NCBI GenBank assembly: GCA_020445255.1
Contig: JAGRGY010000021.1
Coordinates: 1-64,000, forward strand
From: Gammaproteobacteria bacterium
GTDB taxonomy: Bacteria; Pseudomonadota; Gammaproteobacteria; Chromatiales; Chromatiaceae
Reading direction: 5' to 3'
Length of the DNA: 64,000 nt
In this document: positions 1-10,452 of the stretch, piece by piece
Position numbering within the stretch: position 1 is the first letter of the stretch
Layout of the letters: every line of letters begins with the position of its first letter
Translations under genes and position numbers: made by a program
The notes under the pieces: model-generated
Told to the model about the DNA's origin: nothing
The model's input: only the letters and a program-made list of their open reading frames with translations
The model's database searches: none

Positions 1-1166
1 CCGTCGAGGTTGTACAGCAGCTCGACGTGGCGCAGCGCCAGGCGGCCGTCGTCGACCAGGTACACCTGCCCCGCATGCAGCGCATGGCGCGGCACGAGGA
101 TGCGTTGTGGCTGGGCGCGCCCAGTGAGCCCGACCTCCACCAGCATGCCTTTGGACAGCGGCGGGCGCTCGCCGGGACGGACCTTCTCCAGCGGACGGTC
201 GACCGCGACGACCACACCCAGTGTGCGGGTCTTGCTGTCGATCTGGTCGCTGAAGCGCACGAAACGCGCGTCCCAGGTTGCGACGTGCCCTCCCATGTCG
301 AGATTCACCTGCGCCTGCAGACCGGTCACCTCCGGCAGCCGGGCCACCAGCGCGGCCGGGTCGAGATCCATCTGCTCCTGACCGATGAACAGCTTGCGCA
401 TCTCGCCCAGGTTGACCTGGGCGACGATCTCGACGCTGTCGACCGCATCGCCGCGGAACAGCGTCTGACCCTTGCCGACGTACTGCTCGGCCTCGACCGC
501 GAGCCCGGCGACGCGCAGGTCGAACGGCGCATGGACCACGGTGTTCTGCAGGTCACGCTCGGCCTGCGCCACGCGTGTCTGCTGCACCTTGCGCTGCGTC
601 GGCAGCAGGGCCAGCGCGTTTTCCAGGTTCTGCACCGCGGCACGGCCGGCCAGCAGCGCACGCTCCGCACTGTCGGAGTCGCTGCGCGAGGCGGTGCCCT
701 TTTTCGCCAGACTGCCGATGCGCGCCAGCTCGCGCTCGGCCAGCGCCACGTTGCGCTTCTCGATCTCCAGCGAGGCCTCGGTATTGGCCTGCTGCACGTC
801 GAGTTCGGCCAGCGACGCCTGGGCCTGCGCCAGATTCAGTTCGTAGTCGACCGGATCGATGCGCAGCAGCTCGGTTCCCGCCAACAATATCTCGCCATCT
901 CGCAGCTGCGGATGCATCGTCACCACGCGCCCGGCGACCTGCGACACGGCGGTCCAGACCTGGGCCGGTTGCACGCTGCCATAGCCGCGCACACGCGGTA
1001 CCAGCGTCATCGGTTCGACGACGAGCGTGCGCACCGCGCGCACCGGCTCACCTTCCGCGGCAGGGGCCGGCGCCGGCTTGCGCGCGACCGACAGGGCGAG
1101 GATGGCCACGCCGAACAGGACAGGGGGCAGCAACCACAGGGCACGGCGACGACGGGGTGGATTCAT
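1..1166 (-). CDS. RND efflux periplasmic adaptor (HlyD/AcrA family), C-terminus cut by window edge
   Basis: Membrane-fusion protein linking an inner-membrane RND pump to an outer-membrane channel. The ATG at 1166 opens a frame of at least 388 codons that runs off the left edge. It begins with a basic stretch (NPPRRRRALW) and one hydrophobic segment (about residues 10-26), followed by a barrel-sandwich half around residues 60-100 and a long Glu/Ala/Gln-rich alpha-hairpin (about 110-190). The second lipoyl half and the beta-barrel follow (DARFVRFSDQIDSKTRT region). The pump gene should lie to the left, outside the window. A promoter and palindrome lie upstream. The family call is firm; the substrate cannot be read. 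Confidence 0.9.
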   Translation of the reverse strand, partial: MNPPRRRRALWLLPPVLFGVAILALSVARKPAPAPAAEGEPVRAVRTLVVEPMTLVPRVRGYGSVQPAQVWTAVSQVAGRVVTMHPQLRDGEILLAGTELLRIDPVDYELNLAQAQASLAELDVQQANTEASLEIEKRNVALAERELARIGSLAKKGTASRSDSDSAERALLAGRAAVQNLENALALLPTQRKVQQTRVAQAERDLQNTVVHAPFDLRVAGLAVEAEQYVGKGQTLFRGDAVDSVEIVAQVNLGEMRKLFIGQEQMDLDPAALVARLPEVTGLQAQVNLDMGGHVATWDARFVRFSDQIDSKTRTLGVVVAVDRPLEKVRPGERPPLSKGMLVEVGLTGRAQPQRILVPRHALHAGQVYLVDDGRLALRHVELLYNLD

Positions 1167-1253
1167 TCGGGGTCTCCTTCGACCGGGCCTAGCGGCATGG
1201 CCGGCGTGTACGGGCGAACCGGATGGGCGGAAACACCGGCCTCATGTGCACAG

Positions 1254-1298
1254 AATATAAGGTGTCCCCGGCGGGGGTGGTATCTGGACTGTCCAGAT
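1254..1298 (-). promoter_or_regulatory. Candidate promoter and palindromic operator of the RND adaptor gene
   Basis: ATCTGGAC-T-GTCCAGAT at 1282-1298 is a perfect 17-bp palindrome with 8-bp arms. On the minus strand a TATATT -10-like box (1259-1254) follows it, and the efflux gene starts at 1166. The palindrome is centred near -43 relative to the implied start, which suits a dimeric regulator such as a TetR-type repressor, but no regulator gene is visible here. No good -35 box was found, which would be consistent with dependence on an activator. The rest of 1167-1415 shows no gene. Confidence 0.4.
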
Positions 1299-1415
1299 CG
1301 GTCGACAAGACCGTGCGGCCAGCGGCGGACGCTGCGTCGGTGTTGCTGCACCCAATCGCTGTGCCAGGCGGATTTTGAACACGGCGAGGCGTCCACAGCT
1401 TGAACGCCGAGCAAC

Positions 1416-1445
1416 AAAAAAGGGCCACGAAAACTCGTAAGCCCT
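1416..1445 (-). terminator. Rho-independent terminator after tRNA-Lys
   Basis: Read on the minus strand: AGGGC arm, an inner ACGA/TCGT stem with a four-base loop, GCCCT arm, then a run of six T. It begins five bases past the 3' end of the tRNA, so it ends the tRNA transcript. Confidence 0.8.
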
Positions 1446-1450
1446 GGATT

Positions 1451-1526
1451 TGGTGGGTCGTGCAGGATTCGAACCTGCGACCAATTGATTAAAAGTCAAC
1501 TGCTCTACCGACTGAGCTAACGACCC
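1451..1526 (-). tRNA. tRNA-Lys (anticodon UUU)
   Basis: A 76-nt cloverleaf with an encoded 3' CCA. The acceptor stem is GGGTCGT/ACGACCC, the D-arm is GCTCAG...GAGC, the anticodon loop is CTTTTAA (anticodon TTT), and the T-arm has GGTTCGAATCC. It is almost identical to the E. coli tRNA-Lys as I remember it. It lies between queC and the efflux gene and has its own promoter and terminator. Confidence 0.97.
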
Positions 1527-1570
1527 GTCGAACTGGAGGGTACCGGCCCGGCTGGCCGGAAAGAGGCCGT

Positions 1571-1598
1571 ATTATACAGACGCAAGGGCGTCGCTCAA
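1571..1598 (-). promoter_or_regulatory. Sigma-70 promoter of tRNA-Lys
   Basis: On the minus strand TTGAGC, a 16-bp spacer, then a perfect TATAAT, followed by a GC-rich discriminator (ACGGCC) typical of stable-RNA promoters. The expected start is about 37 nt before the mature tRNA 5' end. Confidence 0.75.
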
Positions 1599-1641
1599 GC
1601 CTGGATCGGCGGTCGAAATGGTAGCCGGCGACACGCCCGGT

Positions 1642-2325
1642 TCAGCCGCGGTAGCGGGTCGGATCCGGCACACCGGCGGCAAGAAAGCCTTCGGCGCGCA
1701 GCCGGCACGAGTCGCAGCGTCCGCAGGCCCTGCCGTCCGCGTCGGCCTGGTAACACGACACGGTCAGGGCATAGTCGACATCCAGGCGTGTGCCGGCACG
1801 GATGATGTCGGCCTTCGACAGTTCGATCAGCGGCGCGTGCACCTTGAAGCGGGCGCCCTCGACGCCGGCCTTGGTGGCCAGATTGGCCAGCCGCTCGAAG
1901 GCCTCGATGAATGCGGGACGGCAGTCAGGGTAGCCGGAGTAGTCGACGGCGTTGACGCCGACGAACAGGTCGGTCGCGCCCAGCACCTCGGCCCAGCCGA
2001 GCGCGAGTGCGAGGAACACCGTGTTGCGTGCGGGCACGTAGGTGACCGGTATGCCCTCGCCGCCGGACTCGGGCACGTCGATCGCGCGGTCGGTCAGCGC
2101 CGAGCCGCCGATCGCGTCGAGCGACAGCGGCAGGATCTTGTGTTCGACCGCGCCGAGCGCGGCAGCCACACGGTGCGCCGCGGCGAGTTCGGCGTGATGG
2201 CGCTGGCCGTAGTCGAGGCTCAGTGCATGACATGCATAGCCCGCCGCACGCGCCATCGCCAGCACGGTCGCGGAGTCCAGCCCGCCCGAGAGAAGTACAA
2301 CCGCTTTTCGTGCCTGCTCGCTCAT
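1642..2325 (-). CDS. queC: 7-cyano-7-deazaguanine synthase QueC
   Basis: ATP-dependent conversion of 7-carboxy-7-deazaguanine to preQ0 in queuosine biosynthesis (cytoplasm). The 227-residue protein has the PP-loop SGGLDS at residues 13-18 and a C-terminal zinc site with four Cys (CYQ...CGRCDSC). The ATG at 2325 is chosen over an upstream in-frame start because it gives an ATGA overlap with the queE stop and an N-terminus of normal length. It is the last gene of the tol-queEC run, followed by the tRNA-Lys promoter. Confidence 0.96.
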   Translation of the reverse strand: MSEQARKAVVLLSGGLDSATVLAMARAAGYACHALSLDYGQRHHAELAAAHRVAAALGAVEHKILPLSLDAIGGSALTDRAIDVPESGGEGIPVTYVPARNTVFLALALGWAEVLGATDLFVGVNAVDYSGYPDCRPAFIEAFERLANLATKAGVEGARFKVHAPLIELSKADIIRAGTRLDVDYALTVSCYQADADGRACGRCDSCRLRAEGFLAAGVPDPTRYRG

Positions 2326-2963
2326 CGCCCGGGCTCGTTGCCCCACAGCACCTTGTGCAGCTGCAGCTGAAAGCGCACGTCGAGGCGGTCGCGCAGCGCC
2401 CAGTCGGCCAGTTGTGCCGGGTCCATCTCGCCGGCGACCGGCGAGAACAGTACGTCGCAGCGTGATGGCAGCGCGAAGCGTTCGAGCTGCTCGCGGCTCC
2501 AGCGGTAATCGCGCTCGTCGCCGATCACGAACTTGACCTGGTCGTGCGGCAGCAGGTGCTCGACGTTGTCGTACAGGTTGCGCGCCATCTCACCGGACGA
2601 CGGTGTCTTCAGGTCCATGACCTTGACCACGCGCGGGTCCACGGCGCTCACGTCGAGTGCGCCGCTGGTCTCGAGCGACACACGATAGCCGGCGTCGCAC
2701 AACGCGGTCAGCAGCGTGAGGCATTCGGCCTGCGCGAGCGGCTCGCCGCCGGTGACGGTCACATGGCGTGCGGCGTATTGCGCAACCGCGGCGAGGATTG
2801 CGTCGAGTGTCATCCACTCACCGCCCTTGAAGGCATAGGTGGTATCGCAGTAACCGCAGCGCAACGGGCAGCCGGTCAGGCGGACGAACACCGTGCGCCA
2901 GCCGACCGTGGCCGCCTCGCCCTGCAGCGAATGGAAGATCTCGGTGATGCGAAGCCGGTGCAT
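2322..2963 (-). CDS. queE: 7-carboxy-7-deazaguanine synthase QueE (radical SAM)
   Basis: Radical-SAM enzyme converting 6-carboxytetrahydropterin to 7-carboxy-7-deazaguanine, the step before QueC. It has 213 residues, near the E. coli length. The CxxxCxxC cluster motif is CPLRCGYC (Cys32, 36, 39) and a GGEP motif follows near residue 75. Translation is coupled to queC by a 4-base overlap. The frame extends upstream into cpoB, but the ATG at 2963 gives the conserved start ([13 protein letters not shown]). Confidence 0.95.
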   Translation of the reverse strand: MHRLRITEIFHSLQGEAATVGWRTVFVRLTGCPLRCGYCDTTYAFKGGEWMTLDAILAAVAQYAARHVTVTGGEPLAQAECLTLLTALCDAGYRVSLETSGALDVSAVDPRVVKVMDLKTPSSGEMARNLYDNVEHLLPHDQVKFVIGDERDYRWSREQLERFALPSRCDVLFSPVAGEMDPAQLADWALRDRLDVRFQLQLHKVLWGNEPGR

Positions 2964-2989
2964 GGGGCTGCGGCGCGTTCGCGCCGGCG

Positions 2990-3760
2990 CTACCTGCGTA
3001 GCTGGTCGAGCACGTGCTGCGCGAGGCCGGCCGCAGCCGTGCCCGGGTGATTGGCGACGAGTGTCTCGTAGCTGCTGCGCGCACCCACGGCGTCGCCGGC
3101 GGCCTGCCGGATGCGGCCGATCTTGTACAGCGCGTCCGGCACCTTGTTGCTGTCGGGATAGACACTGACCACGGCCTCGAAGGCCTTCTGTGCCGCCGCG
3201 TTGTCCTGCGTGACATAGTGCGCCTCGCCAAGCCAGTACTGTGCATTCGCGGCCAGCGGGTCGTTCGGGTATTTGGCGAGGAAGGTCTCGAAGCCCTTGG
3301 CCGCCTCGGCGTACCGCTTCTGCTGCGGGCTGAGCAGCGCCTTGGCCGCATCGTACTCGGCCTCGATCTTGTCGCGATCGGCGCTGGCGGCAGACGCCGG
3401 CGGCACGCTGCGCGTATCGGCCGGCGCCTCGACCGCGCCGCCGCCGCTGGCGGGTGCCGGCGGGGACACGCCGCCTGCGCCGCTGCCCTTCAGTGCACCG
3501 AGGCGCTGATCGATATCGAGATAGATGTCGCGCTGCTTGCGCTTGAGCTGGTCGATCTCGTGACCGAGGCTCTCGATCTCGCCGCGCAGCTGGCGGTTCT
3601 CGGCGCGTACCTGGTCGAGCTCCAGCGTCAGGTTGGTGACCTGGTTCACGCGGCGCTCGAGCAGTTCGAGGCGCTGCGTGGTCGACAGCTCGGCGGCCCG
3701 CACCGTGAACGACAGCTGGCCCAGCAGCAGGGCCAGCACGACGGCGGATAGGTTTCTCAC
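2990..3760 (-). CDS. cpoB: Cell division coordinator CpoB (YbgF), Tol-Pal accessory protein
   Basis: Periplasmic protein that links Tol-Pal with peptidoglycan synthesis during constriction. It has a signal peptide (LSAVVLALLLGQLSFTVRA), an N-terminal coiled coil (about residues 25-75), a Pro/Ala/Gly linker, and three C-terminal TPR-like repeats (about 130-256; the first contains YAEAAKGFETFLAKYP). I chose the GTG at 3760, two bases past the pal stop, because it places the signal peptide at the N-terminus; an ATG at 3799 would overlap pal. Confidence 0.9.
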   Translation of the reverse strand: MRNLSAVVLALLLGQLSFTVRAAELSTTQRLELLERRVNQVTNLTLELDQVRAENRQLRGEIESLGHEIDQLKRKQRDIYLDIDQRLGALKGSGAGGVSPPAPASGGGAVEAPADTRSVPPASAASADRDKIEAEYDAAKALLSPQQKRYAEAAKGFETFLAKYPNDPLAANAQYWLGEAHYVTQDNAAAQKAFEAVVSVYPDSNKVPDALYKIGRIRQAAGDAVGARSSYETLVANHPGTAAAGLAQHVLDQLRR

Positions 3761-3762
3761 GC

Positions 3763-4281
3763 TCAGTAGACGAGCACGGCGCGGCGGTTCTCGGCCCACG
3801 AGATCTCGTCATGACCGAGCGATGCGGGACGCTCCTCGCCGTACGAGATCGTGTCGATCTGTGCCGACGACACACCCTCGGCCTCGAGGAAGCTCTTCAC
3901 CGCGTTGGCACGGCGCTCACCCAGGCCGATGTTGTACTCGCGTGAGCCGCGCTCGTCGGCATGGCCCTCGATGCGCACGTGCGCCGAGCGGTTGGTGTTC
4001 AGGTAACCGGCATGCGCGCGCAGCACGTCGACGAACTCGCTGCGGATCGTGCTCTGGTCGTATTCGAAGTAAACGGTCTTGGTCGACAGAAGGCTGTTCG
4101 GATCGTCGAGCGGATTGCCGGTCCACGCGCCGCCTGCGCCGGCACCTGACGTGGTGGCGCCCGAGCTGCTGCGATCCTCGACCGTGACGCCGTCGTCAGG
4201 CTTGGAACCGAAACCCGAACAACCGGCAAACAACAGTGCCGATACGGCAACGGCCACCCAGGCCAGACTGTTGATCTTCAT
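3763..4281 (-). CDS. pal: Peptidoglycan-associated lipoprotein Pal
   Basis: Outer-membrane lipoprotein that binds peptidoglycan and TolB. It has 172 residues, a signal peptide with lipobox LFAGC (lipidated Cys21), a low-complexity Ser/Gly linker, and a C-terminal OmpA-like domain with the peptidoglycan-binding segment (IEGHADERGSREYNIGLGE). It directly follows tolB and precedes cpoB, the usual tol-pal order. Confidence 0.97.
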   Translation of the reverse strand: MKINSLAWVAVAVSALLFAGCSGFGSKPDDGVTVEDRSSSGATTSGAGAGGAWTGNPLDDPNSLLSTKTVYFEYDQSTIRSEFVDVLRAHAGYLNTNRSAHVRIEGHADERGSREYNIGLGERRANAVKSFLEAEGVSSAQIDTISYGEERPASLGHDEISWAENRRAVLVY

Positions 4282-5604
4282 TTAACGACTCCTCTGCTGT
4301 TGCTGATGGGGCGACCACACGGGCTCCCGGACGTCGCCTTCCTGCAAACGAAGGCGCTGTTGAACACGACCATCGGTCGAAACGGCGGCGAGAACGCCCT
4401 TGTCGGCCACTCGCGTCGCGTAAATTATCATGCTGCCATTGGGCGCGAAACTGGGCGATTCATCAAGTCGACCGGTGCTCAAAACGCGAAAATCACGCGT
4501 CTGCAGGTCGAGCGTGGCGATCCGGTACGCACCGCCGACGCCGGTCACCATCGTCAGCAGGCGGCCGTCCGGCGAATACGAGGCGCGCGCGTTGTAGTCG
4601 CCGTCGAACGTGACACGTTCGGGTTCGCCACCGCCGACCGACACGCGGTAGATCTGCGGTTTGCCGCCGCGGTCGGAGGTGAACACCAGGGTGCGGCCGT
4701 CCGGCGACCAGGCCGGCTCGGTGTCGATCGCGCCATGCCGGGTGAGCTTGCGCAGGCTGCGCCGGGCGATATCCATGACATAGATGTCGGGGTTGCCGTC
4801 CTTGGACAGCGTCAGCGCCAGATAGCGGCCGTCGGGCGACCAGGCCGGCGCGCCGTTGATGCCCTTGAATGACGTCAGCTTCTCGCGCTTGCCGGTCAGC
4901 ACCTCCTGCACCCAGATCGACGGCTGGGCGTTCTCGAACGACACGTACGCGAGCTGGCGCCCGTCCGGCGACCAGGCCGGCGACATGATCGGTTCGTCGG
5001 ACGACACGATTGTCTGCGGCGCATAGCCGTCGGCATCGGCGATGCGCAGCTCGACGCGTTCCTTGATGTTCTTGCCGCTGCCGCTGCGCAGCGAAGTGAC
5101 GTAGGCGATGCGGGTCGCGAACGCGCCGGGTTCGCCGGTCAGCGTCTCGTAGATGATATCGGCGATATGGTGTGCGGTAGAGCGCAGATCGGCGGCCGTG
5201 GTCGGCATGCTGTAGCCGGTGATCTGCTCGCCGCGGAAAACGTCGTACAGGTAGAACTTGACCAGGTAACCACCCGGACCGTTCGGGCTCACCTCGCCGA
5301 TCACCAGGTTCTCGACGTTGACCGCGCGCCAGTCGCGGAAGTCGACCTCTTCGGCGCGCGACGGACGCGCCAGCATCTGGCTGTCGGGCAGCGGCTTGAA
5401 GCGTCCGCTGCGCTGCAGGTCGGCCGCGACCACGCCGCCGACTTCATGCGGCGGCGGGTTGGCCGCATCGCCGCGCCACGCGAACGGCACCACCGCGATC
5501 GGCAGCGCGCCTTCGAGACCCTGCGTGATCTCGATGGTCAGCGACGAGGCGTGCGCGTGCACCGACAGCAGCAACAACACGAACGGATAGATCAGTTTCT
5601 TCAT
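4282..5604 (-). CDS. tolB: Tol-Pal system beta-propeller protein TolB
   Basis: Periplasmic TolB connecting TolA and Pal. The 440-residue product starts at the ATG at 5604 (MKKLIYPF) with a signal peptide ending near AHA (residues 15-19). An alpha/beta N-terminal domain is followed by repeated [11 protein letters not shown] propeller blades (from about residue 200). A GTG three codons upstream is less likely. It abuts pal with no gap. Confidence 0.96.
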   Translation of the reverse strand: MKKLIYPFVLLLLSVHAHASSLTIEITQGLEGALPIAVVPFAWRGDAANPPPHEVGGVVAADLQRSGRFKPLPDSQMLARPSRAEEVDFRDWRAVNVENLVIGEVSPNGPGGYLVKFYLYDVFRGEQITGYSMPTTAADLRSTAHHIADIIYETLTGEPGAFATRIAYVTSLRSGSGKNIKERVELRIADADGYAPQTIVSSDEPIMSPAWSPDGRQLAYVSFENAQPSIWVQEVLTGKREKLTSFKGINGAPAWSPDGRYLALTLSKDGNPDIYVMDIARRSLRKLTRHGAIDTEPAWSPDGRTLVFTSDRGGKPQIYRVSVGGGEPERVTFDGDYNARASYSPDGRLLTMVTGVGGAYRIATLDLQTRDFRVLSTGRLDESPSFAPNGSMIIYATRVADKGVLAAVSTDGRVQQRLRLQEGDVREPVWSPHQQQQRSR

Positions 5605-5617
5605 GACGACCACGCAG

Positions 5618-6598
5618 TCAATTGTTGGGACTGAAGATGAAGTCCAGACCGCCGCTGAACTTGGCGCGCAGGCGCTCCGATTCCGGCATCGGCAGCGGAT
5701 CGGCCTTGAGCACGGCGGCCTCGACCGATCGATCGAACGCCGGATTGCCGCTGGACTCTATCACGCGCACCAGCAGCACCGAGCCGGTCGCGCCGAGGCG
5801 TACGTTGACCGTGCACTTCAGGTCGTCGGTGCCCGGCGGTCGGGTATCCCAGTTGCGCTCGACCTTCTGCTTGATCAAGGCACTAATACGCTTCTCTTCG
5901 GACTCATCCTGTTCGGCCTGGAATTGCGCCGCGAGTTCGGCCTCGCGGGCCTTGGCCTCGGCCTTTTCACGCGCGATCCGCGCCTGACGCTCTTTCTCGG
6001 CCTTGGCCTTGGCCTCCGCTTCCGCTTTGGCCTTTGCCTCCGCCTTCGCTTTGGCCTCTGCCTCCGCCCTGGCCTTTGCGTCGGCCTCGGCCTTGCGTTT
6101 GGCCTCTGCCTTCGCGGCCTCTTCCGCCCTGCGCTTCTCGTCGGCCTCGCGTTTGGCCTCGAGTTCGGCCTGGCGCTTCTTCTCGGCCTCCTGTTCCTGT
6201 TTGAGCAGGGCCTCTTTGCGTTTGACCTCCGCCTGGCGCGCCGCCTCGGCCTCGGCCTTCTGCCTGTCGTCGGCGGCCTTGCGCGCGGCCTCCTGCTCGC
6301 GCTGTTTGCGCGCCTGCTCGACCTGTTCGAGCTTGCGTTTCTCCTCGGCGCGGCGCTTCTCGAGCGCAGCCTGCTCAGCGGCCATGGCCTTGTCGCGTTC
6401 GGCGACCTTTTTCGCCTGCTCGGTGCGCTCGATCACGGCGCCGTCGACCAGCGTCGCCTGCACGACCTGCACATCGCCGCCGATCGGCTTCAGCGGGTCG
6501 CGCCAGTCGACCTCGAAGATCAGGAACACGGCCAACGCGACGTGCAGCAGGATGGCAAGCACCAGTGCGACCGGATTGCGTCGGAATACCGCGAACAT
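5618..6598 (-). CDS. tolA: Tol-Pal envelope protein TolA
   Basis: Inner-membrane anchored protein spanning the periplasm. Of 326 residues, one membrane helix lies at about 10-30, followed by a long Ala/Lys/Glu/Arg helical domain (about 55-225) with [17 protein letters not shown] repeats. The C-terminal TolA III domain (about 230-326) contains the CTV segment and a YP-like [15 protein letters not shown] stretch. The repetitive middle causes long spurious opposite-strand frames. It lies between tolR and tolB. Confidence 0.95.
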   Translation of the reverse strand: MFAVFRRNPVALVLAILLHVALAVFLIFEVDWRDPLKPIGGDVQVVQATLVDGAVIERTEQAKKVAERDKAMAAEQAALEKRRAEEKRKLEQVEQARKQREQEAARKAADDRQKAEAEAARQAEVKRKEALLKQEQEAEKKRQAELEAKREADEKRRAEEAAKAEAKRKAEADAKARAEAEAKAKAEAKAKAEAEAKAKAEKERQARIAREKAEAKAREAELAAQFQAEQDESEEKRISALIKQKVERNWDTRPPGTDDLKCTVNVRLGATGSVLLVRVIESSGNPAFDRSVEAAVLKADPLPMPESERLRAKFSGGLDFIFSPNN

Positions 6599-6607
6599 CG
6601 GACGATC

Positions 6608-7039
6608 CTACTTTTTCGCCTCGGGCGGTTGCGTGATCAGCCCGACACTCGGTGCGCCGGCCTGCTGCAGGATCACCATCGCCTGCACGACACGATCGTA
6701 GGCGACGTTCTTGTCGCCCTTGATCAGCACCGGGATGCCGGGGTTGGTCTGCAGGATCGCGGCACCCTTCTGCAGCAGCTCGTCGGCATCGACGCGCTGC
6801 GTGCGGTCGTCGTCGTAGGTGATTGACCACTGCCCGTCGGCCTCGACGCTGACCACCAGCGGGCGCTTGGATTCCTCCTCGACCGGCCTGGCGTCGGCCT
6901 CGACCAGCTCGACCTTGACACCCTGCGTCAGCAAGGGCGCGGTAATCATGAAGATCACCAGCAGCACGAGCATCACGTCGATGTACGGCACGACGTTGAT
7001 CTCGGCCATCGGGCGTCTTGTCTTCTGTCGGTGCGCCAT
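6608..7039 (-). CDS. tolR: Tol-Pal energy transducer TolR (ExbD family)
   Basis: Subunit of the proton-driven TolQR motor. It has 143 residues, a short cytoplasmic N-terminus, one membrane helix (about 19-38) with the conserved proton-path Asp21 in YIDVMLVLLVIF, and a periplasmic ExbD domain. It lies 14 bp after tolQ. Confidence 0.96.
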   Translation of the reverse strand: MAHRQKTRRPMAEINVVPYIDVMLVLLVIFMITAPLLTQGVKVELVEADARPVEEESKRPLVVSVEADGQWSITYDDDRTQRVDADELLQKGAAILQTNPGIPVLIKGDKNVAYDRVVQAMVILQQAGAPSVGLITQPPEAKK

Positions 7040-7053
7040 GCGTCAGCCGTCGC

Positions 7054-7746
7054 TCAGCGTTTGCGTGCGCGCACGTGCGCCTGGCGCTGCAGGATGTTGG
7101 AGAACTCCTCGACAAAGTCGTCGTAGCGGTTCTCCAGACGCTGCACGGCGTTGGCGTAGCGGTTGTAGGCGACCACGGCAGGGATCGCCGCGAACAGGCC
7201 CATCGCGGTCGCGATCAGCGCCTCGGCGATGCCGGGCGCGACCAGGTTCAGCGTGGCCTGCTTGACGTTACCCAGCGCATGGAAGGCGTTCATGATGCCC
7301 CACACGGTACCGAACAGCCCGACGTAGGGACTGGTCGAACCGACCGTCGCGAGAAAGGCGAGAAAGGTCTCGAGGGAATCGATCTCGCGGCTCAACGCCA
7401 CGCGCATCGCGCGCCGCGCGCCCTCGACGACGTCCATCGGGTCCATGTCGGCGTTCTCGCGCAGGCGCGCGAATTCGCGAAAACCGGCGTGGAAGATCGC
7501 GCCGAGGCCGCGTGCACTGTCACGGTCGTGATCGACGGCGCGGTACAGCTCGCCGAGGTCGCCGCCGGACCAGAAGCGGTTCTCGAAATCCTCGGCCTCG
7601 CGGCGCGCCTTCTTCAACACCCGCGAACGGTCGAAGATGATGGTCCAGGACAGCACAGACGCCAGCACCAGCAGCGCCATGACGAGCTGCACGACGAGGC
7701 TGGCATTGAGGATCAGGCTGACGAACGACAGGTCAGTGTTGTGCAT
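7054..7746 (-). CDS. tolQ: Tol-Pal motor channel TolQ (ExbB/MotA family)
   Basis: Three-helix inner-membrane protein forming the proton channel with TolR. The ATG at 7746 gives 230 residues, the E. coli length, with helices near 15-37, 130-155 and 165-195 (VGSTSPYVGLFGTVWGIM motif). The start overlaps the end of ybgC by 14 bp, implying translational coupling. Confidence 0.96.
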   Translation of the reverse strand: MHNTDLSFVSLILNASLVVQLVMALLVLASVLSWTIIFDRSRVLKKARREAEDFENRFWSGGDLGELYRAVDHDRDSARGLGAIFHAGFREFARLRENADMDPMDVVEGARRAMRVALSREIDSLETFLAFLATVGSTSPYVGLFGTVWGIMNAFHALGNVKQATLNLVAPGIAEALIATAMGLFAAIPAVVAYNRYANAVQRLENRYDDFVEEFSNILQRQAHVRARKR

Positions 7747-8143
7747 TTTCGATCTTCTTCCGGATATCCTGCGGAATGGCCTTCGGTCGGAATTCATCGC
7801 GGTCGAGACACACGACCTTGACCGTCGCCGTGCACAACACCGTGTCGGCGCCGCGCACGATGCGCTGCGCAAACGTCATGCTGACCTTGCTCACCTGCGC
7901 GATCCTGGCCTCGACGCGCAACTCCTCATCGAATCGCGCCGGCAGAAGATAATCGATCTCGACGCGGCGAACCGCGAACAGGATCCCGGCCTCGCGCATC
8001 AGCGCGTCCTGGCCGAATCCGGCCGCGCGCAGCCACTCGGTTCGGGCGCGTTCGAGAAACCTGAGGTAGTTCGCGTAATAGACGACGCCGCCCGCATCCG
8101 TGTCTTCGTAATAGATGCGTACCGGCCATTCGAACACGCTCAA
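7733..8143 (-). CDS. ybgC: Acyl-CoA thioesterase YbgC (hotdog fold)
   Basis: Tol-Pal associated acyl-CoA thioesterase. It has 136 residues with the 4HBT motif YYEDTDAGGVVYYANYLRF, where Asp16 of DTDAGG is the catalytic carboxylate. The frame begins with TTG at 8143, supported by GGAG seven bases upstream; a GTG two codons later is the alternative. First gene of the tol run, overlapping tolQ. Confidence 0.93.
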   Translation of the reverse strand: MSVFEWPVRIYYEDTDAGGVVYYANYLRFLERARTEWLRAAGFGQDALMREAGILFAVRRVEIDYLLPARFDEELRVEARIAQVSKVSMTFAQRIVRGADTVLCTATVKVVCLDRDEFRPKAIPQDIRKKIENAQH

Positions 8144-8181
8144 TGCATTGCTCCGTTTGGATGTCGCGTGCAGATGAAAGT

Positions 8182-9228
<1,047 letters not shown>

Positions 9229-9269
9229 TGGCGAATTATGCGGGAAGCGCGACGGCGGTACGAGGGGCG

Positions 9270-9304
9270 AAAAAGGGCGAAACGGGGGCAATACCGTCCC
9301 GCCC
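9270..9304 (-). terminator. Rho-independent terminator between the LpxC-like gene and ruvB
   Basis: Minus strand: GGGCG and ACGG pair with CCGT and CGCCC across an internal loop, followed by TTTTT. It lies just after the LpxC-like stop, so readthrough from the accessory block into ruvB should be limited. Confidence 0.6.
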
Positions 9305-9328
9305 GCGCCCGTTGCCGCTGCGGCGATT

Positions 9329-10273
9329 TCAGGCGACCAGGCGTCCGGGCGGTGCGGTATCGGCCGGGTAGCGGGCCTCCGCACCGCAGGTCTCCCAGGC
9401 CCACGCATCCGGTTGCGCGAACAGCGCCCGCAACAGGCGGTTGTTCAGCGCATGCCCCGGGCGACGCGCCTCGACGTGTCCGATGAGCGGCGCGCCGGCC
9501 AGGTACAGGTCGCCGACGCAGTCGAGGATCTTGTGGCGCACGAACTCGTCGGCGAAGCGCAGACCGCCGGCGTTCAGCACCCGGCCGTTGTCCACGACCA
9601 CCGCGTTGTCGAGCGATCCGCCCAGCGCCAGTCCCTGTGCACGCAGCGCGTCGATTTCCGGCAGGAATCCGAACGTGCGCGCCGGCGCGATATCGGCGTC
9701 GAAGCCGGTGTGTTCGAGCTCGATGCTGCGCGCCTGGCGACCGACGGCCGGGTCGGCGAAATCGATCTCGACCGAGAAGCGCTGCGTGTCGGCCGGGGAC
9801 ACGCGCACGAACGCCGAACGGTCGTCGACCTGGACCGGGCGCAGCACGCGCAGCTGGCGTCTGCGCGCGGCCTGGCGCACGACACCGGCCTGCGCGACCA
9901 GCGCCATCCACGGTGCGGCACTGCCGTCGAGGATCGGCACCTCGGTCCCGTCGATGTCGATCAACAGGTTGTCGACGCCACTCGCATGCAGTGCGGCCAG
10001 CAGGTGTTCGACGGTCCCGACCGATACCCCGTGACGGTTGCTGAGCACCGTGCTCAGGCGTGTCGACGTGACCCGGTCCCAGCGGCCGCGCACCAGCGCG
10101 ACGGCGGCCGGCACGTCGGTACGCCGCCAGACGATGCCGCTGCCGGCGGCCGCCGGTCGCAGCGTCACGCGTACCGAACGACCGCTGTGGACACCGATTC
10201 CGGCCAGCGAAGCGGTCGTCTTCAGCGTCGTCTGCGCCGCAGTGCAGCGCCAATCTGCCATGCCAGTCTTCAT
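9329..10273 (-). CDS. lpxC: UDP-3-O-acyl-N-acetylglucosamine deacetylase, LpxC-like
   Basis: Zinc deacetylase catalysing the committed step of lipid A synthesis. About 314 residues (ATG 10273; MADW at 10261 is also possible). Zinc and catalytic motifs are present: [24 protein letters not shown] and GHALNNRLL, plus ILDGSAAPW. It is not in its usual place beside ftsZ but inside the split ruv locus. By memory the N-terminal QTTLK and GVHSGRS segments and the GRQ stretch look more like alphaproteobacterial LpxC. It may be a transferred or second copy; only the rest of the genome can tell. Confidence 0.88.
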   Translation of the reverse strand: MKTGMADWRCTAAQTTLKTTASLAGIGVHSGRSVRVTLRPAAAGSGIVWRRTDVPAAVALVRGRWDRVTSTRLSTVLSNRHGVSVGTVEHLLAALHASGVDNLLIDIDGTEVPILDGSAAPWMALVAQAGVVRQAARRRQLRVLRPVQVDDRSAFVRVSPADTQRFSVEIDFADPAVGRQARSIELEHTGFDADIAPARTFGFLPEIDALRAQGLALGGSLDNAVVVDNGRVLNAGGLRFADEFVRHKILDCVGDLYLAGAPLIGHVEARRPGHALNNRLLRALFAQPDAWAWETCGAEARYPADTAPPGRLVA

Positions 10274-10382
10274 CGTCGGGGTCCGAGTCTGTCTCCGGGG
10301 TGCAGGCGAATACGTCGCATCGCGCGCCTGGCGTGAGGCCATGTGCACGCGTCCAATGCTACGTGGGCACCCGTTTTTACTC

Positions 10383-10400
10383 TATTGAATTGTTTCAATA
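10383..10400. promoter_or_regulatory. AT-rich inverted repeat upstream of the LpxC-like gene
   Basis: TATTGAA-TTGT-TTCAATA is a perfect 7-bp inverted repeat in an AT-rich island (about 10375-10425) of otherwise GC-rich DNA, about 110 bp upstream of the LpxC-like start. It could be an operator, with a weak promoter (TTAAAG, 17 bp, TAGAGT on the minus strand) overlapping it. Confidence 0.4.
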
Positions 10401-10452
10401 TCTTTAATAGGCATAGACAATCACCTGCCCCGCATGACGCCCCGTGGCGGTG

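Noticed and set aside
27..1403. Long plus-strand frame of 458 codons
   Set aside because: It is antisense to the RND adaptor gene, has no recognisable domain and is rich in His/Gln/Arg typical of shadow frames.
1642..2989. preQ1 riboswitch before queE/queC
   Set aside because: The genes are embedded in the tol run with minimal gaps and no suitable leader.
5603..6826. Leu/Phe-rich plus-strand frame resembling a membrane protein
   Set aside because: It is the antisense of the TolA helical repeat; its composition follows from Ala/Lys/Glu codons.
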